Shown in pieces: positions 1-6,335 of a stretch of 64,000 nt of DNA. Source of the stretch: Candidatus Saccharibacteria bacterium UBA5150 (GTDB taxonomy: Bacteria > Patescibacteriota > Saccharimonadia > Saccharimonadales > UBA4665); the NCBI GenBank assembly GCA_002413795.1, contig DHXS01000009.1, positions 124,790-188,789 of the forward strand, read 5' to 3'. Positions within the stretch are counted from its first letter, which is position 1. Every line of letters begins with the position of its first letter. The translations under genes were made by a program, and so were the position numbers. The notes beneath the pieces were generated by a model. That model did no database searches. It saw nothing but the letters and a program-made list of their open reading frames with translations, and was not told the origin of the DNA.

Positions 1-68
1 GAATCTTAACAGCCACTATGTCAGCGCCGGTCTAAGCTATGGGTGCACCTGTAATTTGTGAGGGGTTT

Positions 69-149
69 ATGACTGATCGCCCAAAGACTCGCAGTCGCCA
101 CGCTGTTATTGAACGGCCTAGGGGCTGGTGGCGTGAATATATTAGTTAA
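69..149 (+). CDS. possible 26-residue peptide
   Basis: A short ORF beginning with MTDRPK and ending in GWWREYIS. A GAGGGG purine run lies 3 bases before the ATG at 69, closer than usual. An in-frame ATG at 39 would give 36 residues. The last 8 bases overlap the convergent stop of the YihY-family gene. The product is strongly basic. I do not recognise a family and it may be chance; only the purine run and the convergent placement support it. Confidence 0.25.
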   Translation: MTDRPKTRSRHAVIERPRGWWREYIS

Positions 150-996
150 AGCTACGCGGCCACTTTTTGTGTGCCCTGACGGCGGCAATTTCTACGGAGT
201 AATAAAGCATTTGGGCTTGCAAGTAGATCCAAAATAGCAGGCCCAGGGCTATGGCGAAGTAGCTGTAGAGGGCGTCCAGGCCCTTGAGTTCGCGCGCCAG
301 CAAATAGCCCCCAAGCGACTGAAGGATTACCAGGCCGATGGCGGCCGTGGCCGCGCCGAGGCGAGTTTCTTTAAGGGACACGTGGCGGGGCAGGCTAAAG
401 TTCAGCAGGAAAGTGAACAGCCAGAACAGTACAAACAGGTTCACCGCCAGTGATAGAATACGGAAATCCAGGCCATGACCGGCCGCGGCCGCCAGGCTGG
501 CGCTGACTGCCGCCAGCAAAAAGCCCAGGCCGCCGATTATAATTAGTCCCAGATTTTTAAAAAGCGACTTTGGAAAACCCGGACGCTGCCGCGGCGATAT
601 ATCCCAGATATCCTGCACGCCATGACTGAAGACATTGGCCACACCGCGGGTACCGTACAGGGTGAACAAAATGCCCGTTACCAGGGCCAGCCCGCTTCGA
701 TGCAGGGTGTGGACGTGCGAAGACAGTTGCTGACCAAGCAGTGGGAAATAATTGGATACACTGCGGGTGACGGTGGCTTCCAGGTGCGGATGATTGCCAA
801 TCAAACCATTAGTGACAGTGGTCAGGAGCAATAACAACGGAAACAGCGACAAAAAGCCGTAATAAGTCAGCAGAGCCGCTTTATAACCGGCTTCGTCCTC
901 GCCGTACTTCTTAATTACGGCGTAAATAAAGGCCGGCAGGCGGTGCCGCTGCTGCCAGGCATCGAGTTTGCCCACCAAGGCTGCCAGTTTATTCAT
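142..996 (-). CDS. YihY/virulence factor BrkB family membrane protein
   Basis: A 284-residue polytopic membrane protein of the YihY/BrkB family (formerly misnamed RNase BN). Family features seen are the amino-terminal stretch AALLTYYGFLSLFPLLLLL (about residues 40-58), the TRGVANVF segment around residue 116, and a run of about six hydrophobic helices ending at SVEIAAV near the carboxy terminus. The function of the family is unsettled; a role in envelope integrity or transport is often proposed. On the minus strand a TACACT -10 box (1008-1003) ends 6 bases before the ATG, which suggests a leaderless transcript. It is monocistronic here and convergent with a tiny ORF at 69. Confidence 0.9.
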   Translation of the reverse strand: MNKLAALVGKLDAWQQRHRLPAFIYAVIKKYGEDEAGYKAALLTYYGFLSLFPLLLLLTTVTNGLIGNHPHLEATVTRSVSNYFPLLGQQLSSHVHTLHRSGLALVTGILFTLYGTRGVANVFSHGVQDIWDISPRQRPGFPKSLFKNLGLIIIGGLGFLLAAVSASLAAAAGHGLDFRILSLAVNLFVLFWLFTFLLNFSLPRHVSLKETRLGAATAAIGLVILQSLGGYLLARELKGLDALYSYFAIALGLLFWIYLQAQMLYYSVEIAAVRAHKKWPRSFN

Positions 997-1090
997 GGTC
1001 CCAGTGTAGCGAACAAGTGAAAAAGTTTACAGCCCGGCTGTAGCCATAAGCTTAATAATAGAGCCTACAAAACTAAAAAGGAGACACGCC

Positions 1091-1219
1091 ATGTCAAACG
1101 AAGAAGCCGAAGCATTAATGGATGATTTCGAAAGATGGGACGCCAAGCACGCTAGGAAAGACTTCCTTCATCGCATGGAACGTAAACTAGGGCGCAAGGA
1201 GCGCTACGACCGCTGGTAA
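1091..1219 (+). CDS. small charged protein, 42 residues
   Basis: A short ORF with the strong Shine-Dalgarno sequence AAAAAGGAG (1075-1083) 7 bases before the ATG. The product starts MSNEEAEALMDDFERWDAK, has an acidic first half and a basic second half (RKLGRKERYDRW), and contains no membrane segment or cysteine; it is probably helical. I do not recognise the family. The good ribosome-binding site and strongly patterned charge make it more likely real than chance. It is convergent with the membrane protein at 1234-1767, with 14 bases between the stops. Confidence 0.6.
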   Translation: MSNEEAEALMDDFERWDAKHARKDFLHRMERKLGRKERYDRW

Positions 1220-1233
1220 GGCCGGACTGCTCT

Positions 1234-1767
1234 TCAGAAACGAATACGCCGCATCAGGCTACCGACCGCGTCACGCGGCGGTTGCTCGAAAGGCAGGCGG
1301 TCGGACAGCAGGTTGAGGATTTTATCTTCGTCATCGGGTGAGAAATAGATAGTCACGGGCACGGCAAAACGCTTTAGGGGCATGAAGACGATGCTGGCGA
1401 AAGCGTGCTCCGGCACCACCGCGAATGACCTGAATTCGCCGTAAGTGTAGTGCTTGGTGCCGACCTGCAGACCTTGTCCGTCGAGGTGGTATTCTATTTG
1501 GCGCGGCTGGTGGGTGCCGTAATAGCCCAGCAGGGCGGCGGCCACGATCACCACGGCGACCGAAACGGCGTCTCTGCTTATAAGATAGACCAGCGCGGCG
1601 CCCAGGATGGCGACCAGCCCCAGCGCGGCGTACCAGCCGGCCGATTTATCGTGATGCACGAACTCCGAAGCCGTCCACTCGATGGCTTCCGGATTCTTGT
1701 CGGTAGCCAGGTCGGGCTGAGCCGTCTGTTCAACTGCCGGAGCTGTCTGTTCTTCGCTATCTGCCAT
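1234..1767 (-). CDS. two-helix membrane protein with PH-like soluble domain, function unknown
   Basis: A 177-residue protein. The first 45 residues are acidic and probably disordered (MADSEEQTAPAVEQ). Two hydrophobic helices follow at about residues 55-72 and 75-92 (separated by SRDAVS), then a soluble beta-rich domain (EYHLDGQGLQVG, YTYGEFRSF, FMPLKRFAVPVTIYF) resembling the membrane-associated PH/YcxB-type domains common in Patescibacteria. I chose the ATG at 1767 because the open frame further upstream runs backwards through two tRNA genes. A TACAAT -10 box on the minus strand (1780-1775) ends 7 bases before this ATG, which supports the choice and implies a leaderless message. Function not known. 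Confidence 0.75.
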   Translation of the reverse strand: MADSEEQTAPAVEQTAQPDLATDKNPEAIEWTASEFVHHDKSAGWYAALGLVAILGAALVYLISRDAVSVAVVIVAAALLGYYGTHQPRQIEYHLDGQGLQVGTKHYTYGEFRSFAVVPEHAFASIVFMPLKRFAVPVTIYFSPDDEDKILNLLSDRLPFEQPPRDAVGSLMRRIRF

Positions 1768-1787
1768 AAGCGTTATTGTACCGCATT

Positions 1788-1815
1788 TTGAAGTGTCGGT
1801 CTCGACTGATATAAT
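1788..1815 (+). promoter_or_regulatory. promoter of the tRNA-Ser pair
   Basis: TTGAAG (1788-1793), a 16-base spacer, then TATAAT (1810-1815) with an extended TG at 1807-1808. The predicted start near 1822 is a few bases before the first tRNA at 1828. It lies back to back with the leaderless promoter of the minus-strand gene starting at 1767. Confidence 0.7.
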
Positions 1816-1827
1816 CACCTCTGTTAC

Positions 1828-1917
1828 GGAAGGGTGTCCGAGCGGTTTAAGGAACCAGTCTTGAAAACTGGCATGCCGGCAACGGTATCGTGGGTTCGAA
1901 TCCCACCCCTTCCGCCA
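1828..1917 (+). tRNA. tRNA-Ser (anticodon UGA)
   Basis: Cloverleaf with acceptor GGAAGGG, anticodon stem-loop CCAGT-CTTGAAA-ACTGG (anticodon TGA, reading UCA-type serine codons), a long variable arm typical of class II tRNAs, and T-arm GTGGGTTCGAATCCCAC. The 3' CCA is genome-encoded (1915-1917). Confidence 0.95.
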
Positions 1918-1941
1918 AAATAAGCTAAAATAAGTTGACGC

Positions 1942-2034
1942 GGAGAGGTACCCAAGAGGCTGAAGGGGTCGGTTTGCTAAATCGATAGGGGGGAGCAATC
2001 CCCCGCGAGGGTTCGAATCCCTCTCTCTCCGCCA
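1942..2034 (+). tRNA. tRNA-Ser (anticodon GCU)
   Basis: Acceptor GGAGAGG pairs with TCTCTCC. The anticodon loop TTGCTAA gives anticodon GCT (serine AGC/AGU). A long variable arm is present (GGGGGGAGCAATCCCCC), the T-arm is GAGGGTTCGAATCCCTC, and CCA is encoded (2032-2034). It lies 24 bases after the first serine tRNA and is probably co-transcribed with it. Its 3' end is one base from the stop codon of the convergent ComF gene. Confidence 0.95.
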
Positions 2035-2035
2035 C

Positions 2036-2662
2036 TTATTCCAGTATTGTGTAGGCAAAGGTTAGGCCGTCGACCCGGGCCGCGCCGGCCTTTATTAAAA
2101 CTTCGGCAGCGGCCTCCAGCGTGGCGCCGGTGGTGTAGACATCATCTATCAAAACGATGTGGGCACCGCGTACAAAGCGCCGCTGGGTGACCCGCAAGGA
2201 ATCGTGCAATTGCCAGCGGCGCTGTTGGCGGTTAGCGCCCACCTGGTGGAGTTGTCCACTGCGGGCCAGGCAAGCCAGCCAGGGCAGGCGGGCCTGCCGG
2301 GCCAGTTGGCGGCCGAGCAACTGGGCCTGGTCGTAGCCACGCTGGCGCACCCGGCCGGTGGCCGTTGGCACCGACACAATCACCGGCCGCTCGCCCGCCG
2401 GCAATAAAGCCACCATGCCGGCGGCCATGACTTCGGCGGCCGCTTGGGCACCGGCGGACTTAAGTTTCCAAATCAATTGCTTGGCCACACCCCTGTAAAC
2501 GGTACGGGCCTGTACCCTGTACAACAGACCATGGGGCTGCAAGGGCACAGGCAAAGGGGGCAGGGCAGCCAGGCACGGCCGGCACAGCAGGGCGCCTTCG
2601 GCGCCGCACCCCAAACAGTCATGCGGGGCAATATTGGCGACTATCTTATCTAGTAAACTCAT
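2036..2662 (-). CDS. ComF family phosphoribosyltransferase-like protein
   Basis: A 208-residue ComF-type protein. The amino terminus has the family's zinc knuckle, CLGCG followed by CRPC (about residues 15-32). The carboxy half is a type I phosphoribosyltransferase fold ending in the PRPP-binding motif VLIDDVYTTGAT. ComF proteins take part in DNA uptake during natural transformation, with a cytosolic role linked to the single-strand translocation machinery. I chose the ATG at 2662 over one 15 codons upstream because the shorter form begins where family members do. No clear Shine-Dalgarno is visible. The stop abuts the tRNA-Ser 3' end. Confidence 0.85.
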   Translation of the reverse strand: MSLLDKIVANIAPHDCLGCGAEGALLCRPCLAALPPLPVPLQPHGLLYRVQARTVYRGVAKQLIWKLKSAGAQAAAEVMAAGMVALLPAGERPVIVSVPTATGRVRQRGYDQAQLLGRQLARQARLPWLACLARSGQLHQVGANRQQRRWQLHDSLRVTQRRFVRGAHIVLIDDVYTTGATLEAAAEVLIKAGAARVDGLTFAYTILE

Positions 2663-2829
2663 GTTGTGTTTAATGTGTTGTAAATAATGTCTCTGGCCGT
2701 TGCGCACTGATCAGGACCTAAGCTATACTGCTACTAACACAAAAACGCAAGGTTTTTAATCTTTCTTTAATCCTTGTACCAGTCTTAGATAAAACAGTTC
2801 TCAGTAATAAATTAGTGGAGGGTAACACA

Positions 2830-3312
2830 ATGGCGCGACGCAATCGCGATGACGATCTCTTGCTCGAAGAAGATGAATTAACTGCCGCCTTTTTGGGCGA
2901 CGAAGCGGCCCTGCCGGCCGAACAACCTAACGAGCCCGCCGCTAACGCGCCAGCCGCTGACGACGAATGGGACGAAGACGAAACCGTACCCGGCCAGCTG
3001 GCCGTAGACGTTTATGAAACCCGCGAAAAGCTGGTCGTTAAGGCCCGCACCGCCGGCGTCAATAAGAACGACCTCGATGTCAGCATTTCCGACAATCAGT
3101 TGACCGTCCGCGGCACCCTCAGCTCTGGCACCGAAGACGGCGTCGAGAATTACTTCCTCCAGGAATGCTACTGGGGCGAATTCTCACGTACCATCGCTCT
3201 GCCCGTACCAGTCAAAGAAGAAGAGATCGAAGCCGTGCTCAAAGACGGCGTCCTGACCATCAGCTTCGGCAAAGTCCAGCAGGACACGGTCAAAAAGATC
3301 CAGGTCCTCTAG
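2830..3312 (+). CDS. Hsp20/alpha-crystallin family small heat shock protein
   Basis: A 160-residue small heat shock protein, an ATP-independent holdase for unfolding proteins. The first 55 residues are acidic and low-complexity (LLLEEDELTAAF; Ala/Pro/Glu stretch). The alpha-crystallin domain follows (about residues 60-150), with VDVYETREKLVVKA, the SISDNQLTVRG strand, the FSRTIALP motif and the closing VLKDGVLTISFGK. The ATG at 2830 is preceded by GGAGGG (2817-2822), so it is preferred over the in-frame GTG at 2815. A strong hairpin follows the stop. No CIRCE operator is visible upstream. Confidence 0.92.
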   Translation: MARRNRDDDLLLEEDELTAAFLGDEAALPAEQPNEPAANAPAADDEWDEDETVPGQLAVDVYETREKLVVKARTAGVNKNDLDVSISDNQLTVRGTLSSGTEDGVENYFLQECYWGEFSRTIALPVPVKEEEIEAVLKDGVLTISFGKVQQDTVKKIQVL

Positions 3313-3330
3313 GCTACTGGAAACTACTAG

Positions 3331-3368
3331 AGAGGAAGACACCTTTCAAGGGTGTCTTCCTCTGTTTA
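3331..3368 (+). terminator. hairpin terminator after hsp20
   Basis: A perfect 13-bp stem, AGAGGAAGACACC (3331-3343) with GGTGTCTTCCTCT (3351-3363), a 7-base loop and a short GTTT tail. It separates the rightward hsp20 from the leftward pilin gene ending at 3390 and may act in both directions. Confidence 0.75.
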
Positions 3369-3389
3369 AGATCAGATTAATCTTTGCTA

Positions 3390-3824
3390 CTAAACGCCAA
3401 CATTAGTTGCGGTATTGAATACATATCGAACCAGAAATTGCGCCAAGGCTACAATAATCAAGCCAACGATCGCGTATATGAGAGTGTTCTTTGCGTTGCC
3501 GACTCGACCACTATCTCCACCAGAGGTAATATATCGGAAGCCTCCATAAATAATCATTATGACTGCCGCGGCACCCACTATTATCGAAAAGACATTAACG
3601 ATTGTAGCAAATATTGTTCGAAGTTGAGTTGTGCCAGCGTCGGGTGACTCACCACAGGCTCCGCCATGTACGTTGTCGCCTGTAGCACTGTGGACACCAC
3701 TAACAACTCCCGTCTGGACATTATCACAGGACGCAGCTAGGGCCATTGAAGGAACGAGTGCCGGTACGCCAACTGTGAAGAGAGTAGCGATCAGCAATGT
3801 AAACTTTTTAATTTTTTGAATCAT
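3390..3824 (-). CDS. type IV secretion-like pilin 1 (VirB2/TrbC-like)
   Basis: A 144-residue pilin-like protein: signal peptide (1-31, ending ALAAS), a short exposed segment with Cys33 and Cys57, one hydrophobic helix (about 72-93), the loop motif GGFRYITSGGDSG (94-106), and a second helix (about 114-136). This two-helix hairpin with a cytoplasmic loop is the VirB2/TrbC plan; the GxRYxTSGGD-type loop is shared by the five neighbouring genes. The ATG has an AAAGAAAGG ribosome site. It alone of the six has its own well-spaced promoter (3851-3879), so it could be the main structural subunit. The family match is confident; the polymer role is inferred. Confidence 0.85.
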   Translation of the reverse strand: MIQKIKKFTLLIATLFTVGVPALVPSMALAASCDNVQTGVVSGVHSATGDNVHGGACGESPDAGTTQLRTIFATIVNVFSIIVGAAAVIMIIYGGFRYITSGGDSGRVGNAKNTLIYAIVGLIIVALAQFLVRYVFNTATNVGV

Positions 3825-3850
3825 AGATACCTTTCTTTACGTTTACTTAA

Positions 3851-3879
3851 CTTATACTACAGTAATTATTCTGAATCAA
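3851..3879 (-). promoter_or_regulatory. promoter of pilin 1
   Basis: On the minus strand: TTGATT (3879-3874), a 17-base spacer, TATAAG (3856-3851), then about 26 bases to the ATG containing a Shine-Dalgarno run. It lies in the 133-base gap between pilin 1 and the other five pilin genes. Confidence 0.6.
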
Positions 3880-3957
3880 TAGGTCATTGCTTAGAGATAC
3901 CGTGGTGTACAATCTGGATTGCCAGCTTTCTTACTATGATCTGGCAGCGCATACGCT

Positions 3958-4362
3958 TTATGTGCCATGAATGCTCGTGTTCACCACGTACCGCACCAGG
4001 AACTGCGTCAGGGCCACTACGGCAATGCCTATCAAAGCGTAGATTAAGCTGTTCTTGGCCGCGGCGACCCTACTGGACTCGCCGCCAGAGGTGATGTAGC
4101 GGAAACCGCTAATAATAATCATTATTACAGCGACTATTCCAGCAATTACGCTAAGGATTCCAACGGCGTTCGCCACGGTATTTTTGAAGGAGCTTGCGTC
4201 ACAGTGATTACCAGTTGCGCCGAGGCCGCTTAATACCTGGCCTTTGGACGTAGTAGCGGCGGGGCAGCTTGCGCTCGCGTAGGCTACCGTCGGTACTAAT
4301 ATGGGACCGCTTAATGTTAAGCCCATTATTGCCGCTGTTATATATAGTTTGATTTTGCGCAT
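3958..4362 (-). CDS. type IV secretion-like pilin 2 (VirB2/TrbC-like)
   Basis: A 134-residue paralogue of pilin 1 and its closest relative in the row: signal peptide (1-31), two exposed cysteines (33 and 54), a first helix (about 62-85), the loop SGFRYITSGGESSRV, and a second helix ending LVRYVVNTS. The shared LTQFLVRYV / LAQFLVRYV ending with pilin 1 suggests a recent duplication. The start is well supported by AAGGAGG 5 bases before the ATG. It is the last gene of the five-gene leftward pilin operon, 9 bases after pilin 3. Confidence 0.85.
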   Translation of the reverse strand: MRKIKLYITAAIMGLTLSGPILVPTVAYASASCPAATTSKGQVLSGLGATGNHCDASSFKNTVANAVGILSVIAGIVAVIMIIISGFRYITSGGESSRVAAAKNSLIYALIGIAVVALTQFLVRYVVNTSIHGT

Positions 4363-4371
4363 ATTTCCTCC

Positions 4372-4794
4372 TTAAGGGCCGGGGTGTAAAGTTTTCACTA
4401 CGTAAATTATCAGGGTACGGGCCAACACGATTACCGCTATCCCTATCAGGGCACCGGTGAGTGTCTGGCGGGCGGCAGTGACTTTGGCGCTATCACCGCC
4501 CGCGGTCATGAACCTGATACCACTAACCACAATTAGAATTATGGCAGCCGCACCGGCTATATAGGCCACGATATTAGTGATGTTGAGTAGTAAACCGTCT
4601 TGGCCGGTTAATGGATTGATCGGTTCGCCGGTATTGGGATCCTTTTTGACTTTGGAACTGCAGGCTGCCGATTCAGAGTTTTGGCCGGAGTTGCAATTGA
4701 CACCATTAAAGATATCAAAAGCTTGGGTTGGTGCCGGCGCAGCAAAAGATAGAAGACACAACAGACCGAGAGCGGCCATCCAGCGTTTGATCAT
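4372..4794 (-). CDS. type IV secretion-like pilin 3 (VirB2/TrbC-like)
   Basis: A 140-residue pilin-like protein: signal peptide ending TQAF (about residue 26), an exposed segment with Cys34 and Cys45 and a charged insert (KKDPNTGEPINPLTGQDG), a first helix (about 72-92), the loop SGIRFMTAGGDSAKV, and a second helix. The loop deviates slightly from pilins 1 and 2 (TAGGD rather than TSGGD). Its start overlaps the stop of pilin 4 by 4 bases, so the two are translationally coupled. Confidence 0.82.
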   Translation of the reverse strand: MIKRWMAALGLLCLLSFAAPAPTQAFDIFNGVNCNSGQNSESAACSSKVKKDPNTGEPINPLTGQDGLLLNITNIVAYIAGAAAIILIVVSGIRFMTAGGDSAKVTAARQTLTGALIGIAVIVLARTLIIYVVKTLHPGP

Positions 4795-5240
4795 AATTGT
4801 CCCCCAACGAAAGCTACTATGGCTTCGGCGGCCAGGGCAATCGCCAATCCAACCAATGCGTAAAGAATTCCGTCTTTAGCCTTGGAAATTCTTTGCGGAT
4901 CGCCGGCCGATAGAACGTAGCGCAGGCCGGAAATAACAATCATCAATAGCGCTAGGGCGCCGACAATCTCAAAAACTATGGCCACGATTTTTTTCACGTC
5001 TTTCTCGCCAGCGCCATGAGTATGGGGCAAGCCGTTGTCGCTAATGGGAGTCGACTTGTCTACGCATCGCGGTGGTTGAAAGTAATCGTCGAAGCGGGTG
5101 CCCGCTGGGCAGTCGCTGGCTTTCGTAGGAGCCGCGGCGCTAGCGACATTGCTCAAAACGGGCATCAAAGAACTGAGAAACATCAGCAGTAAGAAGGCAA
5201 TGAGCAACCCCGGGATTTTTAAAAATTTGGGTAGGTACAT
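4791..5240 (-). CDS. type IV secretion-like pilin 4 (VirB2/TrbC-like)
   Basis: A 149-residue pilin-like protein. The signal anchor is long (about 1-36, ending ASAAA). The exposed segment carries Cys43 and Cys58 within CPAGTRFDDYFQPPRC, then a His/Gly stretch. The first helix is at about 86-104, the loop reads SGLRYVLSAGDPQRI, and the second helix ends VAFVGGQL. It lies between pilin 5 (2-base gap) and pilin 3 (4-base overlap) in the leftward operon. As with the other paralogues, assignment rests on architecture and the shared loop motif. Confidence 0.82.
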   Translation of the reverse strand: MYLPKFLKIPGLLIAFLLLMFLSSLMPVLSNVASAAAPTKASDCPAGTRFDDYFQPPRCVDKSTPISDNGLPHTHGAGEKDVKKIVAIVFEIVGALALLMIVISGLRYVLSAGDPQRISKAKDGILYALVGLAIALAAEAIVAFVGGQL

Positions 5241-5242
5241 GG

Positions 5243-5629
5243 TCAGCCCCCCAACTTATCACCGAGGAATGATACAAAAATAACTGACACTATTGCGATA
5301 GCCATTCCCAGCAGAGCATGAATAATCGTGGACTGGGCGTTGGCAGTATCTTCGGGGTTGCCCTGGCTGGCTACATAGCGAATAGCTCCATAGAACACGA
5401 AGGCTACGGCTACCAGACCGGCAATTCTTAGCAGATCGTCAACCACCGCTAGCAATACTAACGGGGTATCGCTAAAAATATTAAAGCTTTGCACTTCGCA
5501 ACCAATAAAATGGCCTGTACCGGTTGCTGCATTATATTTATCATTTATATATTGATACCACGGAATCAAGCCAAAGAAATGACCGGATGCGCACTCTGCT
5601 CCAAAAGTTGTAAGTAGGCTGGTAATCAT
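5243..5629 (-). CDS. type IV secretion-like pilin 5 (divergent, no clear signal peptide)
   Basis: A 128-residue divergent member. Unlike its neighbours it lacks an obvious cleavable signal: the first 58 residues contain aromatic, Gly-rich sequence (SGHFFGLIPWYQYIN) with two cysteines (13 and 44). Two helices (about 63-83 and 100-122) flank the loop YGAIRYVASQGNPED, recognisable as the family loop with SQGNP in place of SGGD. It might be a minor or tip subunit, or a pilin chaperone-like partner; this is speculative. It is two bases from each neighbour. Confidence 0.75.
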   Translation of the reverse strand: MITSLLTTFGAECASGHFFGLIPWYQYINDKYNAATGTGHFIGCEVQSFNIFSDTPLVLLAVVDDLLRIAGLVAVAFVFYGAIRYVASQGNPEDTANAQSTIIHALLGMAIAIVSVIFVSFLGDKLGG

Positions 5630-5631
5630 AG

Positions 5632-6201
5632 TTAAGTCCTGTTAAAAGCTCCCCCGGGCACTATAAACTGCAGGAACGCATAAAGGAACAAGTAGGCCAG
5701 AATGGCAATGACTGTCTGGGTGATTCGCTGTTTGGCTTTACTGGCTTGCTGTGGGTTACCACCCGAAGTTGAATATTGGATGCCGCCCAGAATAATGGAA
5801 ATAACCGCTATGAAGCCGAAAGCTATGGATAGAAGGTTGACCAACGGGTTGACGTATTTGGTTATTAGATCACAGCCACTATCCTTCTTGATATCACAAT
5901 TGGCTGCTGCTGCATTATTCGCTGCGTGAGTGCTATACCCCGCACCTCCGGCTATACAAGTCTTCGCTTTAGAGCCAAAATTGTCATTGCAAAGCTTGGT
6001 ATAGTCCTTTTTGCCAGCCGCCCAGTCATAACCGTGCTCGCAGGCAGTACGTTCATCCTTGGTATTATTGCTTTTTACGCTTTTACAGTAATCAGCAGCG
6101 GTGCTGGCGGCGTGAGCCACACCCACAACAAAGACGTTCGCGGCCAACACAAGCACCGCGGTGCTGGCGGCTAGCAGAATGTTTTTGAAAACTTTTGGCA
6201 T
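5632..6201 (-). CDS. type IV secretion-like pilin 6 (enlarged exposed domain, six cysteines)
   Basis: A 189-residue protein, first gene of the leftward pilin operon and the largest paralogue. Signal peptide 1-32 (ending AHAAS), then an exposed domain of about 90 residues with six cysteines (CKSV, CEHG, LCND, TCIAG, NCDI, GCDL) that could form three disulfides, and the two-helix module with loop GGIQYSTSGGNPQQASKAK. The extra domain suggests a tip or adhesive minor subunit (inference). The likely promoter is in the 134-base divergent gap to the TrbL-like gene, with TATAAG at 6233-6228. Confidence 0.82.
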   Translation of the reverse strand: MPKVFKNILLAASTAVLVLAANVFVVGVAHAASTAADYCKSVKSNNTKDERTACEHGYDWAAGKKDYTKLCNDNFGSKAKTCIAGGAGYSTHAANNAAAANCDIKKDSGCDLITKYVNPLVNLLSIAFGFIAVISIILGGIQYSTSGGNPQQASKAKQRITQTVIAILAYLFLYAFLQFIVPGGAFNRT

Positions 6202-6305
6202 AACATTTTGGTGTGAAAAATAAACTTCTTATAGTATGCACTGGGCAGGCCGCGTTTGCAAGGCCGGCAAAGAGCCGCAACAGGTTATCGCCAAGACACC
6301 GCTTA

Positions 6306-6314
6306 TGCTATAGT
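6306..6314 (+). promoter_or_regulatory. extended -10 promoter of the TrbL-like gene
   Basis: TG at 6306-6307, one base, then TATAGT (6309-6314); predicted start about 6321, giving a 5' leader of about 15 bases before the ATG at 6336. It is divergent from the pilin operon promoter. Confidence 0.5.
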
Positions 6315-6335
6315 AAATGCTGTTAAGCAGTCAAA

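Noticed and set aside
1768..2058. Amino-terminal extension of the membrane-protein frame through to 2058
   Set aside because: It reads antisense through both tRNA-Ser genes (giving the familiar spurious ERDSNPRG-type peptide); the ATG at 1767 with a -10 box just upstream is the real start.
2663..2829. CIRCE operator for the Hsp20 gene
   Set aside because: The TTAGCACTC-N9-GAGTGCTAA inverted repeat is not present in the upstream region.
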